NCBI RefSeq assembly: GCF_014204715.1
Contig: NZ_JACHLY010000001.1
Coordinates: 4,300,501 to 4,364,500 of the forward strand
Direction of reading: 5' to 3'
Source of the DNA: Streptomonospora salina
Lineage (GTDB): Bacteria; Actinomycetota; Actinomycetes; Streptosporangiales; Streptosporangiaceae
DNA: 64,000 nt
Shown piece after piece: positions 54,965 to 62,650 of the stretch. The position numbers and the translations under genes are program-made. The notes under the pieces are model-generated. The model was not told where the DNA came from. It did not search any database and was given only the letters and a program-made list of their open reading frames with translations. Within the stretch, counting starts at the first letter, position 1, and each line of letters begins with the position of its first letter.

Positions 54965-55594
54965 ATGGCCGCCAACACCGGCAAGACCACCGCCCCGACC
55001 CGCACGCGCAAGGCGGCTCCGGCCAAGACCGCCAACCAGAAGGGCAACGTGAACACCACGCAGCAGACCCCCGCCCCGAAGCCGGAGCCCGCCACCGAGC
55101 AGACTCCGGCCGTCAAGCAGGACGCCAAGCAGAGCGCCAACATCCCCGGTCTTCCCGACGTCACCAAGGAGCAGGTCGACGCCGCCGCCGAGGCCACTAC
55201 TCCGGCTCAGCCCAGCAAGGGCGACGCGGCCAGCAAGAGCAAGGAGGCGGCCCCCAAGAAGACGGAGGGAGCGACCGCCCCGGCCGCCGAGACCAAGCCC
55301 AAGGCGGCGCGCGCGGCCAAACCGACCACCTACATCCGCAAGGACCGCACGCGCCGCGCCACGGGTAGCCGCGTCCAGGTGCTGGAGCTGACCGCCCCCG
55401 ACGCCCCGGTCGAATCCATCAAGCCCAAGACCGAGGACGGCAAGGTGTACAACTTCGCCGCCTACTGCGTGACCCACGAGAAGACGGCGTTCCACGAGAC
55501 CTACGGCGCCGCGTACAAGGACTCCAAGGTCAGCAACGAGTGGTGCGACAAGTGCAAGATCGTCAACGCTGACGCCGCCACCAAGGGCAAGTAA
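54965..55594 (+). CDS. Lys/Ala-rich protein with C-terminal zinc-binding domain
   Basis: A 209-residue protein. The first 120 residues are Lys/Ala/Pro/Thr-rich and probably unstructured, like histone tails. The C-terminal part contains AAYCVTHEKTAFHETYGAAY and EWCDKCKIVNA, offering Cys and His zinc ligands. It is the first gene of the plus-strand operon with a strong GGGAGG. A nucleic-acid-binding role is likely. Confidence 0.75.
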   Translation: MAANTGKTTAPTRTRKAAPAKTANQKGNVNTTQQTPAPKPEPATEQTPAVKQDAKQSANIPGLPDVTKEQVDAAAEATTPAQPSKGDAASKSKEAAPKKTEGATAPAAETKPKAARAAKPTTYIRKDRTRRATGSRVQVLELTAPDAPVESIKPKTEDGKVYNFAAYCVTHEKTAFHETYGAAYKDSKVSNEWCDKCKIVNADAATKGK

Positions 55595-55602
55595 CCCAAT
55601 CG

Positions 55603-55632
55603 GGCGGGGGGCGGTTCGTGCCGCCCCCCGCC
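55603..55632 (+). terminator. 12-bp perfect hairpin
   Basis: GGCGGGGGGCGG (55603-55614) pairs with 55621-55632 around TTCGTG, nine bases after the stop of the Lys-rich protein gene. It probably reduces read-through into the following small genes. Confidence 0.75.
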
Positions 55633-55670
55633 TCCGATTCATCCCATCACCAGATGACAGGAGGAAAGTC

Positions 55671-55982
55671 GTGGTCTTGTTCTCTGACCGTGGCTACGCG
55701 CTGCGCACCGGCTACGCGCTCGCGCACGACCACCTGATCCGCTGCCTGCGACGCAGCGTCGCGGGCGACCCCGACGAGGCGCTGTTGGAGCAGTTCGCCC
55801 GGATGTTCGTCGCCTACGTCAACGACAACCACCTGGACGAATCCTTCACCTGGGTTCCCCGCTACGCGGTGATCATCGGCCCCTCCGACCGCGCCGACGA
55901 CCCCGCTCTGGAACAGGTCGAGCACGCCATCAACACCGCGTTCACGACCTTCTGCTCCCTCATGCCCGGAAGCGCTCACTAG
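55671..55982 (+). CDS. Small phage protein, unknown
   Basis: A 103-residue protein starting at GTG 55671 after AGGAGG. It is mostly helical (HLIRCLRRSVAGDPDEALLE) with YAVIIGPSDRADDPALEQVE. No known motif. It lies in the plus-strand operon of small genes. Confidence 0.65.
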   Translation: MVLFSDRGYALRTGYALAHDHLIRCLRRSVAGDPDEALLEQFARMFVAYVNDNHLDESFTWVPRYAVIIGPSDRADDPALEQVEHAINTAFTTFCSLMPGSAH

Positions 55983-56054
55983 CGCTTCCGCCGATCGGCG
56001 CCGCCCCGTTCAACGGGGGGCGGGGCGATTCCACCGACCACAGAAAGGCAGGAC

Positions 56055-56210
56055 ATGAACCACGAGGAAACGCTGCGCGACCTCCTCCCCGCAGGGTGGG
56101 ACGTGACCGCGCTCGGAGATCTGGTCTGCCCGTGCGGCGACCTGATCGAACCGGACGGCGGATGCCCCGAAGGGTGCGTCTCCCCGCTGCGCGAAGCGGG
56201 GTGGATCTGA
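56055..56210 (+). CDS. Tiny zinc-binding protein
   Basis: A 51-residue reading frame with LVCPCGDLIEPDGGCPEGCV: four Cys in two pairs form a compact zinc site. It has AGGCAGG upstream and overlaps the next start (TGATG), which supports translation. Confidence 0.68.
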   Translation: MNHEETLRDLLPAGWDVTALGDLVCPCGDLIEPDGGCPEGCVSPLREAGWI

Positions 56211-56494
56211 TGGCCGCTGATTCCCGACGCCGGCTCGCTGAGATCGTGCGGCGAATCCGGCGCCGCTTCACCGAGCCGCGCCGCACCGAACCGGCGCCGA
56301 ACGTCCACACCAGCGCGCGGTCGTGGTCGTGGAGCGACTTCGGCCCCAGCAGCGCCGATATCGACTGGTCGGCCTGGAAGCTCCCGTCCCCGCCCGTCAT
56401 CGGCCCGTGCGGCTGCTCCTGCAAGCGCGGAGCACCGTGCTCGGGATGCGGTCACGCCCGATGCGGCCGAGCCTCCTACAGAAAGGCAGCCTGA
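56210..56494 (+). CDS. Small Arg-rich, Cys-rich protein
   Basis: A 94-residue protein. The front is Arg-rich (SRRRLAEIVRRIRRRFTEPR); the end is CGCSCKRGAPCSGCGHARCG, a cluster of six Cys and a His that may bind two zinc ions. It overlaps both neighbours. Likely a nucleic-acid- or protein-binding small factor. Confidence 0.68.
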   Translation: MAADSRRRLAEIVRRIRRRFTEPRRTEPAPNVHTSARSWSWSDFGPSSADIDWSAWKLPSPPVIGPCGCSCKRGAPCSGCGHARCGRASYRKAA

Positions 56495-56847
56495 TGCACG
56501 AACAGCTTCCCCGCGTCATCCGCGACGCCACGGCCCTGCACGATCCGGACGACCGCGGAGTTCTGACGATCTACCGCTCGTCCATGTTCAGCATCAATAC
56601 GCGGAACCTCAGATTCGCGGACTTCACCACGCTGGATGGCCGCTGGTCTCAGGTGCATCGCCAGCTTCGCGGCAGCGGCTACTACGTGATCGGTTCGCAC
56701 GGCATCGCCGGTGAGACCGGCTTCCACGAGTCCATCGAAGCCGCCGTGCTCAACGCCCTGAACTACCACTACCCGCCGTGCTCCGACGAGGACGCGGCCC
56801 CCGAACGCATCGACGCCGACCCCCGTGAAGGGGACCGGCGCCGATGA
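56494..56847 (+). CDS. Small phage protein, unknown
   Basis: A 117-residue protein with YRSSMFSINTRNLRFADFTT and RGSGYYVIGSHGIAGETGFH; no motif recognised. The start overlaps the previous stop (TGATG) and its end overlaps an in-frame alternative start of the next gene. Confidence 0.65.
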   Translation: MHEQLPRVIRDATALHDPDDRGVLTIYRSSMFSINTRNLRFADFTTLDGRWSQVHRQLRGSGYYVIGSHGIAGETGFHESIEAAVLNALNYHYPPCSDEDAAPERIDADPREGDRRR

Positions 56848-56936
56848 CGACCGCCCCGGCCGGACACCGACTACCAATCCGCTCCGGCCGGGGCGCCGCT
56901 CCAACCCGAATCGCTTCAGGAAGGAAGCACCTCTCA

Positions 56937-57404
56937 ATGTACGACACACCCCATCCGCTCGCGCGGATGACCGAGACGCAGAGCGAGCGGCGCGGACACG
57001 CGTTCCTGCCGCCCGACGAGGAGCTGATCGACATCCCCGGCCTGTTCGACCAGGAGGAGACGCCCGACTGGCTGGTGATGATCCACCTGCACTACTTCGG
57101 CTTCGGAATCGACTGGTGGGTGGCCGAACTCGGGCAGCGCAAGGACGCCCCCGGCCGCTGGGACGCATTCGGCTATCGGCGCATTGAGAACGACAGCGCC
57201 CCCGTGCTCACCCGCTTCAGCCTCAACGACATCGAGTGGCTGAGCGTCCCGATCGGGCCGCACCCCTCGGATCCCATCCTCCATCTGCATCACCTCGCGG
57301 GGGTCCGCTCCGTGGTGGAGCGGGATCTGCACTGGTCGCCCGCAGCCGCCTTCGAGTGCATTCCCGGAATGGCCGACAAGCAGAACGGAGCCACCCGTGC
57401 CTGA
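56937..57404 (+). CDS. DUF2958-like protein
   Basis: ATG 56937 gives 155 residues (an ATG at 56844 would add 31). The order LPPDEELIDIPGLFDQEETP, WWVAELGQRKDAPGRWDAFG and VLTRFSLNDIEWLSVP follows the DUF2958 pattern, a small family often found in mobile elements. The role is unknown. It overlaps the next gene by eight bases. Confidence 0.68.
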   Translation: MYDTPHPLARMTETQSERRGHAFLPPDEELIDIPGLFDQEETPDWLVMIHLHYFGFGIDWWVAELGQRKDAPGRWDAFGYRRIENDSAPVLTRFSLNDIEWLSVPIGPHPSDPILHLHHLAGVRSVVERDLHWSPAAAFECIPGMADKQNGATRA

Positions 57405-57822
57405 ACTGAGTAACCCGCTTCTGCGCCTGCCCGAACTCCCGGCGCGCGACGTCGGCGACGGCTACGACTGGATGGACGAGCTGAGCGACGGATGGCGCTT
57501 CGTTCCGGCATGGGGGCTTCACGGCTGGGATCTGGGCGACTGGCCCTATGTCATCGCCTGCGTCTACAGCGACCCGGCCGAACCCCTCTACGGAATGGCC
57601 ACCTACACCGAGGGCGACATCGAGGTCCGCGCGTTCGACACCGCTCACGACCGCAACGCCGCGCTCGATGAGATCGCCGCCTGGCACTGGCGACACGGCA
57701 TGCCCGTCGGCCCGGACGACCTTCCACCCGAAGGCGAGCCGCTGCTGCCACACCATCGGCGCCCCTTCTCGTGGGGCCGCTGGGAACGCGAGCGCGGGCA
57801 GTCGCAGGGAGGTGTCCGATGA
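57397..57822 (+). CDS. Unknown phage protein
   Basis: A 141-residue protein starting at GTG 57397, with WDLGDWPYVIACVYSDP and WHWRHGMPVGPDDLPPEGEP. It has no known motif and no membrane span. The coupled overlaps on both sides fix its place in the operon. Confidence 0.65.
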   Translation: MPELSNPLLRLPELPARDVGDGYDWMDELSDGWRFVPAWGLHGWDLGDWPYVIACVYSDPAEPLYGMATYTEGDIEVRAFDTAHDRNAALDEIAAWHWRHGMPVGPDDLPPEGEPLLPHHRRPFSWGRWERERGQSQGGVR

Positions 57823-58289
57823 CCGAGCTGATCGCCACCTGCGTCGTCTGCGACGAGCTGATCACCGCGATCGAATGGAAGAACGGCGGGGAGGTCTCAT
57901 GGGAGCTGATTCACCGCTCCGATGCCGACCACGATCCCGTACCCGCTCCCGGTTCCTTTGCCGAAGCCGTCAAGCGCTGCGACTTCTGCTCCGCGCTCAA
58001 CCCGCCGTGGCGCTTTGTCACGCGAGGGGCGTTCGAGATGCTTACCGTCACCGACGAGGCGTCCTTCGTCCACAAGGACGACAGCGCTTGGGCAGCCTGC
58101 GCGCCGTGCAAGCGGCTCGTGGTCAAACGCGCCAAAGACCGGCTTGCCCATCGGGCGATGCTCGACCTCCGCAAGGCGCGTCCGGGGCTCGGAGAGGAGT
58201 TCTACCGGCTCGCGGAGCAGCAGATCCGCGCTGCGCACGAAGGGTTCTTCGAGTGCCACCCCGGCGCTCCCGAGAGGCTGGAGAGCTGA
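57819..58289 (+). CDS. Zinc-binding phage protein
   Basis: A 156-residue protein with three Cys pairs: ATCVVCDE, KRCDFCSA and CAPCKR, suggesting two zinc sites. The end is helical (EEFYRLAEQQIRAAHEGFFE). It overlaps both neighbours by four and one bases. A DNA- or RNA-binding role is likely. Confidence 0.7.
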   Translation: MTELIATCVVCDELITAIEWKNGGEVSWELIHRSDADHDPVPAPGSFAEAVKRCDFCSALNPPWRFVTRGAFEMLTVTDEASFVHKDDSAWAACAPCKRLVVKRAKDRLAHRAMLDLRKARPGLGEEFYRLAEQQIRAAHEGFFECHPGAPERLES

Positions 58290-58522
58290 TGACAGTCTCA
58301 CTCGACCGGGTGCGCATCAACGAGGCGGGGAACTCGGCGACGTTCACGCTCGTCCTCTCGGACGGTGCATGCGGTGAGATCACTCTGCCACTGAGCCATG
58401 CCGAGAGCGCCGCCCGTGCCGTCCTGAACGGCGGCGAGCTGGTCTTCCGGCTTGACGAGGCCAGTGCCGTGATGATGGCCGTATCCCTGCGACGCTGGCA
58501 GCAGAACGCCGCAGAACACTAA
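58289..58522 (+). CDS. Small phage protein at operon end
   Basis: A 77-residue protein with beta start (DRVRINEAGNSATFTLVL) and a helix (ESAARAVLNGGELVFRLDEA). It starts at the TGATG overlap and ends the operon just before a hairpin. Confidence 0.62.
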   Translation: MTVSLDRVRINEAGNSATFTLVLSDGACGEITLPLSHAESAARAVLNGGELVFRLDEASAVMMAVSLRRWQQNAAEH

Positions 58523-58536
58523 CCGCCCCAACCCTG

Positions 58537-58565
58537 CCCCGGCCGCGCCCATGGTGCGGTCGGGG
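58537..58565. terminator. Hairpin between convergent operon end and HNH gene
   Basis: CCCCGGCCGC (58537-58546) pairs with 58556-58565, with one G-T wobble. Confidence 0.65.
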
Positions 58566-58583
58566 CGTTGCTGTGTTGGTCAC

Positions 58584-58946
58584 CTAAGCTGCGCCGTTGC
58601 GGCGCTCGGCCCACCAGCCGCCCGGCTGGTCGCGCGCGGTGCGCGCGCTGTGGTGGTCGTGACACAACGGCCGAAGGTTGGCCTCGTCGTAGCCGCGCGG
58701 ACCGTTCGGACCCCGGCCGTCGATGTGGTCCACCTCGGTCGCCGCCCGACCGCACCCCGGCCGCACACACCAGGGATGGCGCCGCAAGTACGACGCCGCA
58801 AAACCGCGCCAGCGGCTCGTATAGCCGCGTTGGGTAGGCGTGCCCCGTGCGGCGTCGGCGCGCGCCAGGCAGGCTTTACAGCGCCCGCCCGAGGTGCGGT
58901 TGCCGCAACCGGGCGTTGTGCAGTACGGCCACTGCCGGTAGGGCAT
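58584..58946 (-). CDS. HNH endonuclease
   Basis: A 120-residue HNH nuclease. The zinc frame is CTTPGCGNRTSGGRCKAC and CVRPGCGRAATEVDHIDGRG, with the HNH box in VDHID, then DEANLRPLCHDHHSARTA. Such proteins are often needed for DNA packaging with the terminase. Here it lies about 6.6 kb from the small terminase gene and on the same strand. Confidence 0.88.
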   Translation of the reverse strand: MPYRQWPYCTTPGCGNRTSGGRCKACLARADAARGTPTQRGYTSRWRGFAASYLRRHPWCVRPGCGRAATEVDHIDGRGPNGPRGYDEANLRPLCHDHHSARTARDQPGGWWAERRNGAA

Positions 58947-59064
58947 CGCGACCACCGCCCTGCACAGCACAAGGCGCCCCCGGCCGCTCGGCCGCGAGGC
59001 GCCCCAGAAACAGAAACGGCCGGAGGTACAGAACCTCCAGCCTGGATTCAGGATAGTTGCACAG

Positions 59065-59274
59065 TCACCGGGTTGCGCGCAACGGGGCGGTCCCCGCGTC
59101 GCGGTCGCGCTGACAGCGAAGCACGTCGGCCTCAAGGTACAGATACGCCCGCCCCTGGCGAGCACGCGACCTCAGATACCCGCGACGAACCCACGACTTC
59201 AACGTGTTCCGCCGGACCCCGTGCTTCTCCTCGATCTCCTCCCACCGCAGCAGCCGGCGATGAGCCCTACCCAT
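59065..59274 (-). CDS. Small helix-turn-helix protein, excisionase-like
   Basis: A 69-residue protein with LLRWEEIEEKHGVRRNTLKS, WVRRGYLRSRARQGRAYLYL and EADVLRCQRDRD, the MerR/excisionase layout. An ATG at 59280 would add two residues. It overlaps the upstream ribbon-helix-helix gene by eight bases, so the two DNA-binding proteins are made together. Confidence 0.75.
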   Translation of the reverse strand: MGRAHRRLLRWEEIEEKHGVRRNTLKSWVRRGYLRSRARQGRAYLYLEADVLRCQRDRDAGTAPLRATR

Positions 59275-59491
59275 CCGCATCGTCCTCGCCCTCCTGAACC
59301 ACGGAGACGCGCCCCTCGGCGTCAATGACCAGTTCGCCCCGGTTGTACGCCTCCAGCAGCGTTCGGACCAGCCAAGGAAACGTCCTCGGTCCGAACTGCC
59401 GCTCCGCGCGGTCCTTAGCGCCGTACCACAGGTCGTTCTCGGCGCGAACGTGCTGAGTCGGCGCCTGCCCCGTCGCCGGACGCCCCACCAC
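59267..59491 (-). CDS. CopG-like ribbon-helix-helix protein
   Basis: A 74-residue protein with GRPATGQAPTQHVRAENDLW, the basic and strand-like front of actinobacterial CopG-type proteins, then WYGAKDRAERQFG and FPWLVRTLLEAY helices. A palindrome lies just upstream, suggesting autoregulation. GTG 59491 is followed by a second GTG. Confidence 0.75.
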   Translation of the reverse strand: MVGRPATGQAPTQHVRAENDLWYGAKDRAERQFGPRTFPWLVRTLLEAYNRGELVIDAEGRVSVVQEGEDDADG

Positions 59492-59506
59492 GCTCTCACT
59501 CCCATC

Positions 59507-59522
59507 TGAACGCTTTCGTTCA
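59507..59522 (-). promoter_or_regulatory. Palindromic operator upstream of the CopG-like gene
   Basis: TGAACG-CTTT-CGTTCA is a perfect 6-bp-arm palindrome, 16 bases before the start of the CopG-like gene. Confidence 0.62.
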
Positions 59523-59647
59523 CTACAGGTTAGGAGCCGCTGAGCATGCCGGAGCCCCTGAACCAGTGGGGCTCAGGGGCTCAAAGAGACTGGTGTAACC
59601 CGCCTGCGAACATAATCGTCCCCAGAACCGGCGCTCGTCGTGTCTGG

Positions 59648-59926
59648 CTAGCCGACCAGCGCCGAGTTTCGCATGGCGGCGAGCAGCTTCTCAGAGTCGA
59701 ACTCGCCGTCCTTGACACCTTCCACGAACGCATCCCACTCGGCTCGGGTGAAGGCCAGAGCCGGCCGGTCCGGGTTCTTGGAATCTCGGACAGCGAAGAC
59801 GATCTCTTCGTCAGCCTTGTTCGCCGTTGCCGCGTCTCGGCCCTCGGCGGCAGCTACCTCCACGCAGTCGCCGCCGTTGTTCCCACTGCGGCGGCTCTTC
59901 CGCCACTGGGCACGGGACAGGTCCAT
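59648..59926 (-). CDS. DUF397 protein
   Basis: A 92-residue protein with the DUF397 pattern: QWRKSRRSGNNGGDCVEVA, then VFAVRDSKNPDRPALAFTRA and EWDAFVEGVKDGEF. DUF397 proteins regulate development and are almost always encoded with an XRE/DUF5753 regulator, as here 34 bases upstream. The pair is normal in actinomycete chromosomes. Confidence 0.88.
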   Translation of the reverse strand: MDLSRAQWRKSRRSGNNGGDCVEVAAAEGRDAATANKADEEIVFAVRDSKNPDRPALAFTRAEWDAFVEGVKDGEFDSEKLLAAMRNSALVG

Positions 59927-59960
59927 CAGGGACACCCGCACTCTCTTATCGCTGGTTGGT

Positions 59961-60815
59961 TCACTGGAGTTCCTTCGCCGCCTGCTTGAGCATGGACAGT
60001 GACTCCGGGCCACTGATGGCCTTCTCGCGCAGGTGGTCAAACATCAGGCTATACCGGCGAACTTCCTCAAGCTTCTCCACGTAGAGGCTTCCGGTCTGCT
60101 CCTCCAGGTACACGACGTCCGGATCCTCGTCTTGAGGGAACTGGAGGATCTTGAATGACCCCAGCATGCTGGCGTGCTCACCCTTGTTGAAGGGGCAGAT
60201 CTGGAGGGTGACGTTGCGGAGCTCGCCCATCGCGATCAAGTGCTCGATCTGCTCCCGCATGACTGCGCGGCCTCCGACGAGCCGCCTGATGACGCCTTCG
60301 TCGAGCACGATCCAGAGGGTCACGGGCTCCTGGGCCGTGACCCGCGCCTGGCGTGCCAGACGGACGGCGACCTGCCGGTCGATCCCATCGTCGCTGTCGG
60401 TCACCGGGGCGGTGGACAAGATCGCCCGCATGTAGGCCTCAGTCTGTAGAAGCCCAGGGACAAGCGAGAGCTGATACTCGTGTACGGCTGATGCCTCGTT
60501 CTCCAAGCCGACGTAGAACTGGAACCACTCGGGGATAGCGCCGTCGTACTGGTGCCACCATCCCTTCTCGCTGGCCTTCTTCGCCAGTTCCAGCAGCGCT
60601 TCCCGCTCCTCTCCCTCGACGCTGAACAGGCTCAGCAGGCGCTTGACGTCGCGGACGAGGACGCGGACCTTGTCAGCCTCGATGCGGTAGACCTTGGACG
60701 CCGACCAGCCCATCTCTTCGGCTACCGATTCCCAGGTCATGCCTGACTTCTCGCGAAGTCTGCGCAGCTCACCCGTGAGACGACGGGTGCGCACTGTCGG
60801 TATGTGCTTGCCCAT
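59961..60815 (-). CDS. XRE-DUF5753 regulator
   Basis: A 284-residue protein. The helix-turn-helix covers residues 15-60 (LRRLREKSGMTWESVAEEMG, WSASKVYRIEADKV), and the DUF5753 effector domain includes VPGLLQTEAYMRAILSTAPV and WIVLDEGVIRRLVGGRAVMR. It works with the DUF397 protein. It may be host or prophage; it could also act as the prophage repressor. Confidence 0.9.
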   Translation of the reverse strand: MGKHIPTVRTRRLTGELRRLREKSGMTWESVAEEMGWSASKVYRIEADKVRVLVRDVKRLLSLFSVEGEEREALLELAKKASEKGWWHQYDGAIPEWFQFYVGLENEASAVHEYQLSLVPGLLQTEAYMRAILSTAPVTDSDDGIDRQVAVRLARQARVTAQEPVTLWIVLDEGVIRRLVGGRAVMREQIEHLIAMGELRNVTLQICPFNKGEHASMLGSFKILQFPQDEDPDVVYLEEQTGSLYVEKLEEVRRYSLMFDHLREKAISGPESLSMLKQAAKELQ

Positions 60816-60840
60816 GCCACGGACGATACACGTTCCTTGC

Positions 60841-60871
60841 CGATGACATGTTGCATCGAATCTATTGCATC
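60841..60871. promoter_or_regulatory. Repeat and palindrome upstream of the XRE gene
   Basis: TTGCATC occurs at 60851-60857 and 60865-60871 (period 14), and CGATG-N8-CATCG spans 60841-60858. This AT-rich gap separates the XRE gene from the divergent ATPase gene and is a good operator candidate. Confidence 0.55.
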
Positions 60872-61013
60872 AGTGTTGTGGAACATGCATCCTAGCGAAA
60901 GGCAGACGTCATCGGCCGCTGATCGCCGCACACAGGCGTCTTTGGGTCGAAGCGGACGCAACTGGACGGGCGAGTAGCCGTCCAGACACTGATCTCAGGC
61001 AGGGGTGATCGAC

Positions 61014-61535
61014 ATGGCGCTAGCGGCCGAGCAACACGAGAATCCGGGGGTCAACGGCTCTGCGCCTGCGAAGACGCGCTTGTCGCTGCCGCACCGGATT
61101 CCGGCGACCAACCCCGATCTGAGCAGCGTCTTCTTCGGTCACGAGCGCGACCAGATCAAGCTCGCTCGAAGCTGGTGCTGGCGGACGACCGGCCTCGCCT
61201 ATGACCGCGCGTACCCGATCCTGCTGGCGCTGTCGGAGATCTACACGAACGCGATCAAACACACTGCATCAGGGCTTCCCGGAGGTCGCGTTCGGATCGA
61301 CATCACCCGGCTGACCGGCAATATGCGATTGGCCGTCACTGACCAGGGGCTGCGGCCGGAACGGCCCGTCACTCTTCCGGAACCGCGCCCCACATGCATC
61401 GAAGACATTGAGGAAGCCGGGCGCGGATTGTCCCTCGTCGAAGCGGTCAGCCGCCGCTGGGGATGGGAGGGGAACCCCGGCGATCCCCTCACCGTGTGGG
61501 CTCTCTTCGACCGCAATCCGAGCCACCACGGGTGA
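61014..61535 (+). CDS. Anti-sigma regulatory-type ATPase (HATPase_c_2)
   Basis: A 173-residue GHKL ATPase similar in type to the one at 2.4 kb: LALSEIYTNAIKHTASGLPG (N-box) and AVTDQGLRPE, EEAGRGLSLVEAVSRRWGWE (G2 box). ATG 61014 is preferred to GTG 61005 because AGGGG is better spaced. It lies divergently from the XRE-DUF397 pair, a common grouping in actinomycetes. Confidence 0.82.
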   Translation: MALAAEQHENPGVNGSAPAKTRLSLPHRIPATNPDLSSVFFGHERDQIKLARSWCWRTTGLAYDRAYPILLALSEIYTNAIKHTASGLPGGRVRIDITRLTGNMRLAVTDQGLRPERPVTLPEPRPTCIEDIEEAGRGLSLVEAVSRRWGWEGNPGDPLTVWALFDRNPSHHG

Positions 61536-61541
61536 TGTGCC

Positions 61542-61817
61542 ATGGCGTGGGACGTCGGACAAGACGCCGATCACTACCGGATCGCTTATCACCTTCAGCG
61601 CGACCTCGGGCCTCGCTGGCTCGTCATGTGGGGTCCGGGATCACACGCTTTCTGGGCCTTCTATCGCGGCCCCTCGACCGTCCGCCCGCTCTCAGCCCCG
61701 ACACCGCAGCGGCTCCTCGACCACATCCACACCACGGAGAGGCATGTCGCAGCCGGCATGGACCCCTATGACCCATGCCGACCAGACCTCCGGCGTCCCG
61801 GAGCCGACACCTTCTGA
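61542..61817 (+). CDS. Small conserved-type protein, unknown
   Basis: A 91-residue protein with YRIAYHLQRDLGPRWLVMWG and SHAFWAFYRGPSTVRPLSAP, a Trp-rich domain found as a small partner in actinomycete regulator loci. It follows the ATPase by six bases. Confidence 0.65.
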   Translation: MAWDVGQDADHYRIAYHLQRDLGPRWLVMWGPGSHAFWAFYRGPSTVRPLSAPTPQRLLDHIHTTERHVAAGMDPYDPCRPDLRRPGADTF

Positions 61818-61900
61818 GTCACCGCGTGTCTGCGCGTCCCTTGCTGCTTGGAACTTCCGCCAGGAACAACCTGACCGGAGAACACGAAGGAGAAGTGATT

Positions 61901-62650
61901 ATGACCGGAGTCATAGCCGAGACCATCAGCGTCGACCTCCCCTCGGCGTTCAACCAAGGGTGGAACCGCCTGCCTGGAGTCACAGCCGTAGGCACACTCC
62001 TCATCATCGACCCCGGCGAGTTCTTCTTCCGGAACGAGAGCTCCACGTGGACGGTCTGCGACTGGGAAGGCGTCCGCAACGACGTCCTCAGCGCGCGGGA
62101 AACGGATGACACCACCATCGAGCAGATGGCGTTGGACTACCTGCGAGACCACGGCCGGACCACGTCCGACGCCGCCGAAGTGCTGTCCGTCGCCTGGGAG
62201 GTCTACTCCTACCTGTTCCGCAGCGAACACTTGGAAGACCCCTCGTTGCAACGGATGGGCGTTGGCGAGAAGCACCTGCGGATGCTTCGCGAGATGGGTA
62301 CGGTCATGAGCCTGAACCGGGTCGAGCAGGACGGCCACATCTCCAACGTCAGCCCTGCCTGGATGTTCGGCGAAGCGTGCCGGGTCGTCTACGACGCCAC
62401 CGAAACGGATGCTGAACTCGTGGACGAGCTATACCACGGTGGATGGTTCAACGAACCGCGCCGTATCGAGCAGGTGAAGGCGCACACGGCTCTCGGCGGA
62501 CGGCTGGTTCACGGCTGCCAGTCGAGCGTCTACAAGAACATGGCCGGAGGCGCCGTCGTGCCGTTCGGAGCCGACATCGACCGGTTCCGAACAGAACTGG
62601 GCGACTTCCGCGACGAGTGGATCCAGAAGGTAAGGGACTGTGCCAAGTAG
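61901..62650 (+). CDS. Unknown protein
   Basis: A 249-residue protein, mostly helical, with GTLLIIDPGEFFFRNESSTW and VLSVAWEVYSYLFRSEHLED. The ATG at 61901 has AAGGAG upstream. It overlaps the phosphotransferase-like gene by 11 bases, so both are probably made together. No catalytic motif is recognised. Confidence 0.68.
   Translation: MTGVIAETISVDLPSAFNQGWNRLPGVTAVGTLLIIDPGEFFFRNESSTWTVCDWEGVRNDVLSARETDDTTIEQMALDYLRDHGRTTSDAAEVLSVAWEVYSYLFRSEHLEDPSLQRMGVGEKHLRMLREMGTVMSLNRVEQDGHISNVSPAWMFGEACRVVYDATETDAELVDELYHGGWFNEPRRIEQVKAHTALGGRLVHGCQSSVYKNMAGGAVVPFGADIDRFRTELGDFRDEWIQKVRDCAK

Larger units (their letters stand above)
32661..59523. mobile_element. Siphovirus-type prophage, left end and body (right end uncertain)
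   Basis: Head, packaging, tail and lysis genes form one minus-strand block; a plus-strand block of small genes follows. The left end breaks the ABC ATPase gene. The right end may lie near 59.5 kb or beyond 64 kb, because no integrase gene and no 3' half of the ABC gene is present to mark it. Confidence 0.85.

Noticed and set aside
59065-59274. Excisionase-like gene as proof of the prophage right end
   Set aside because: No integrase lies beside it, so it cannot mark the end on its own.
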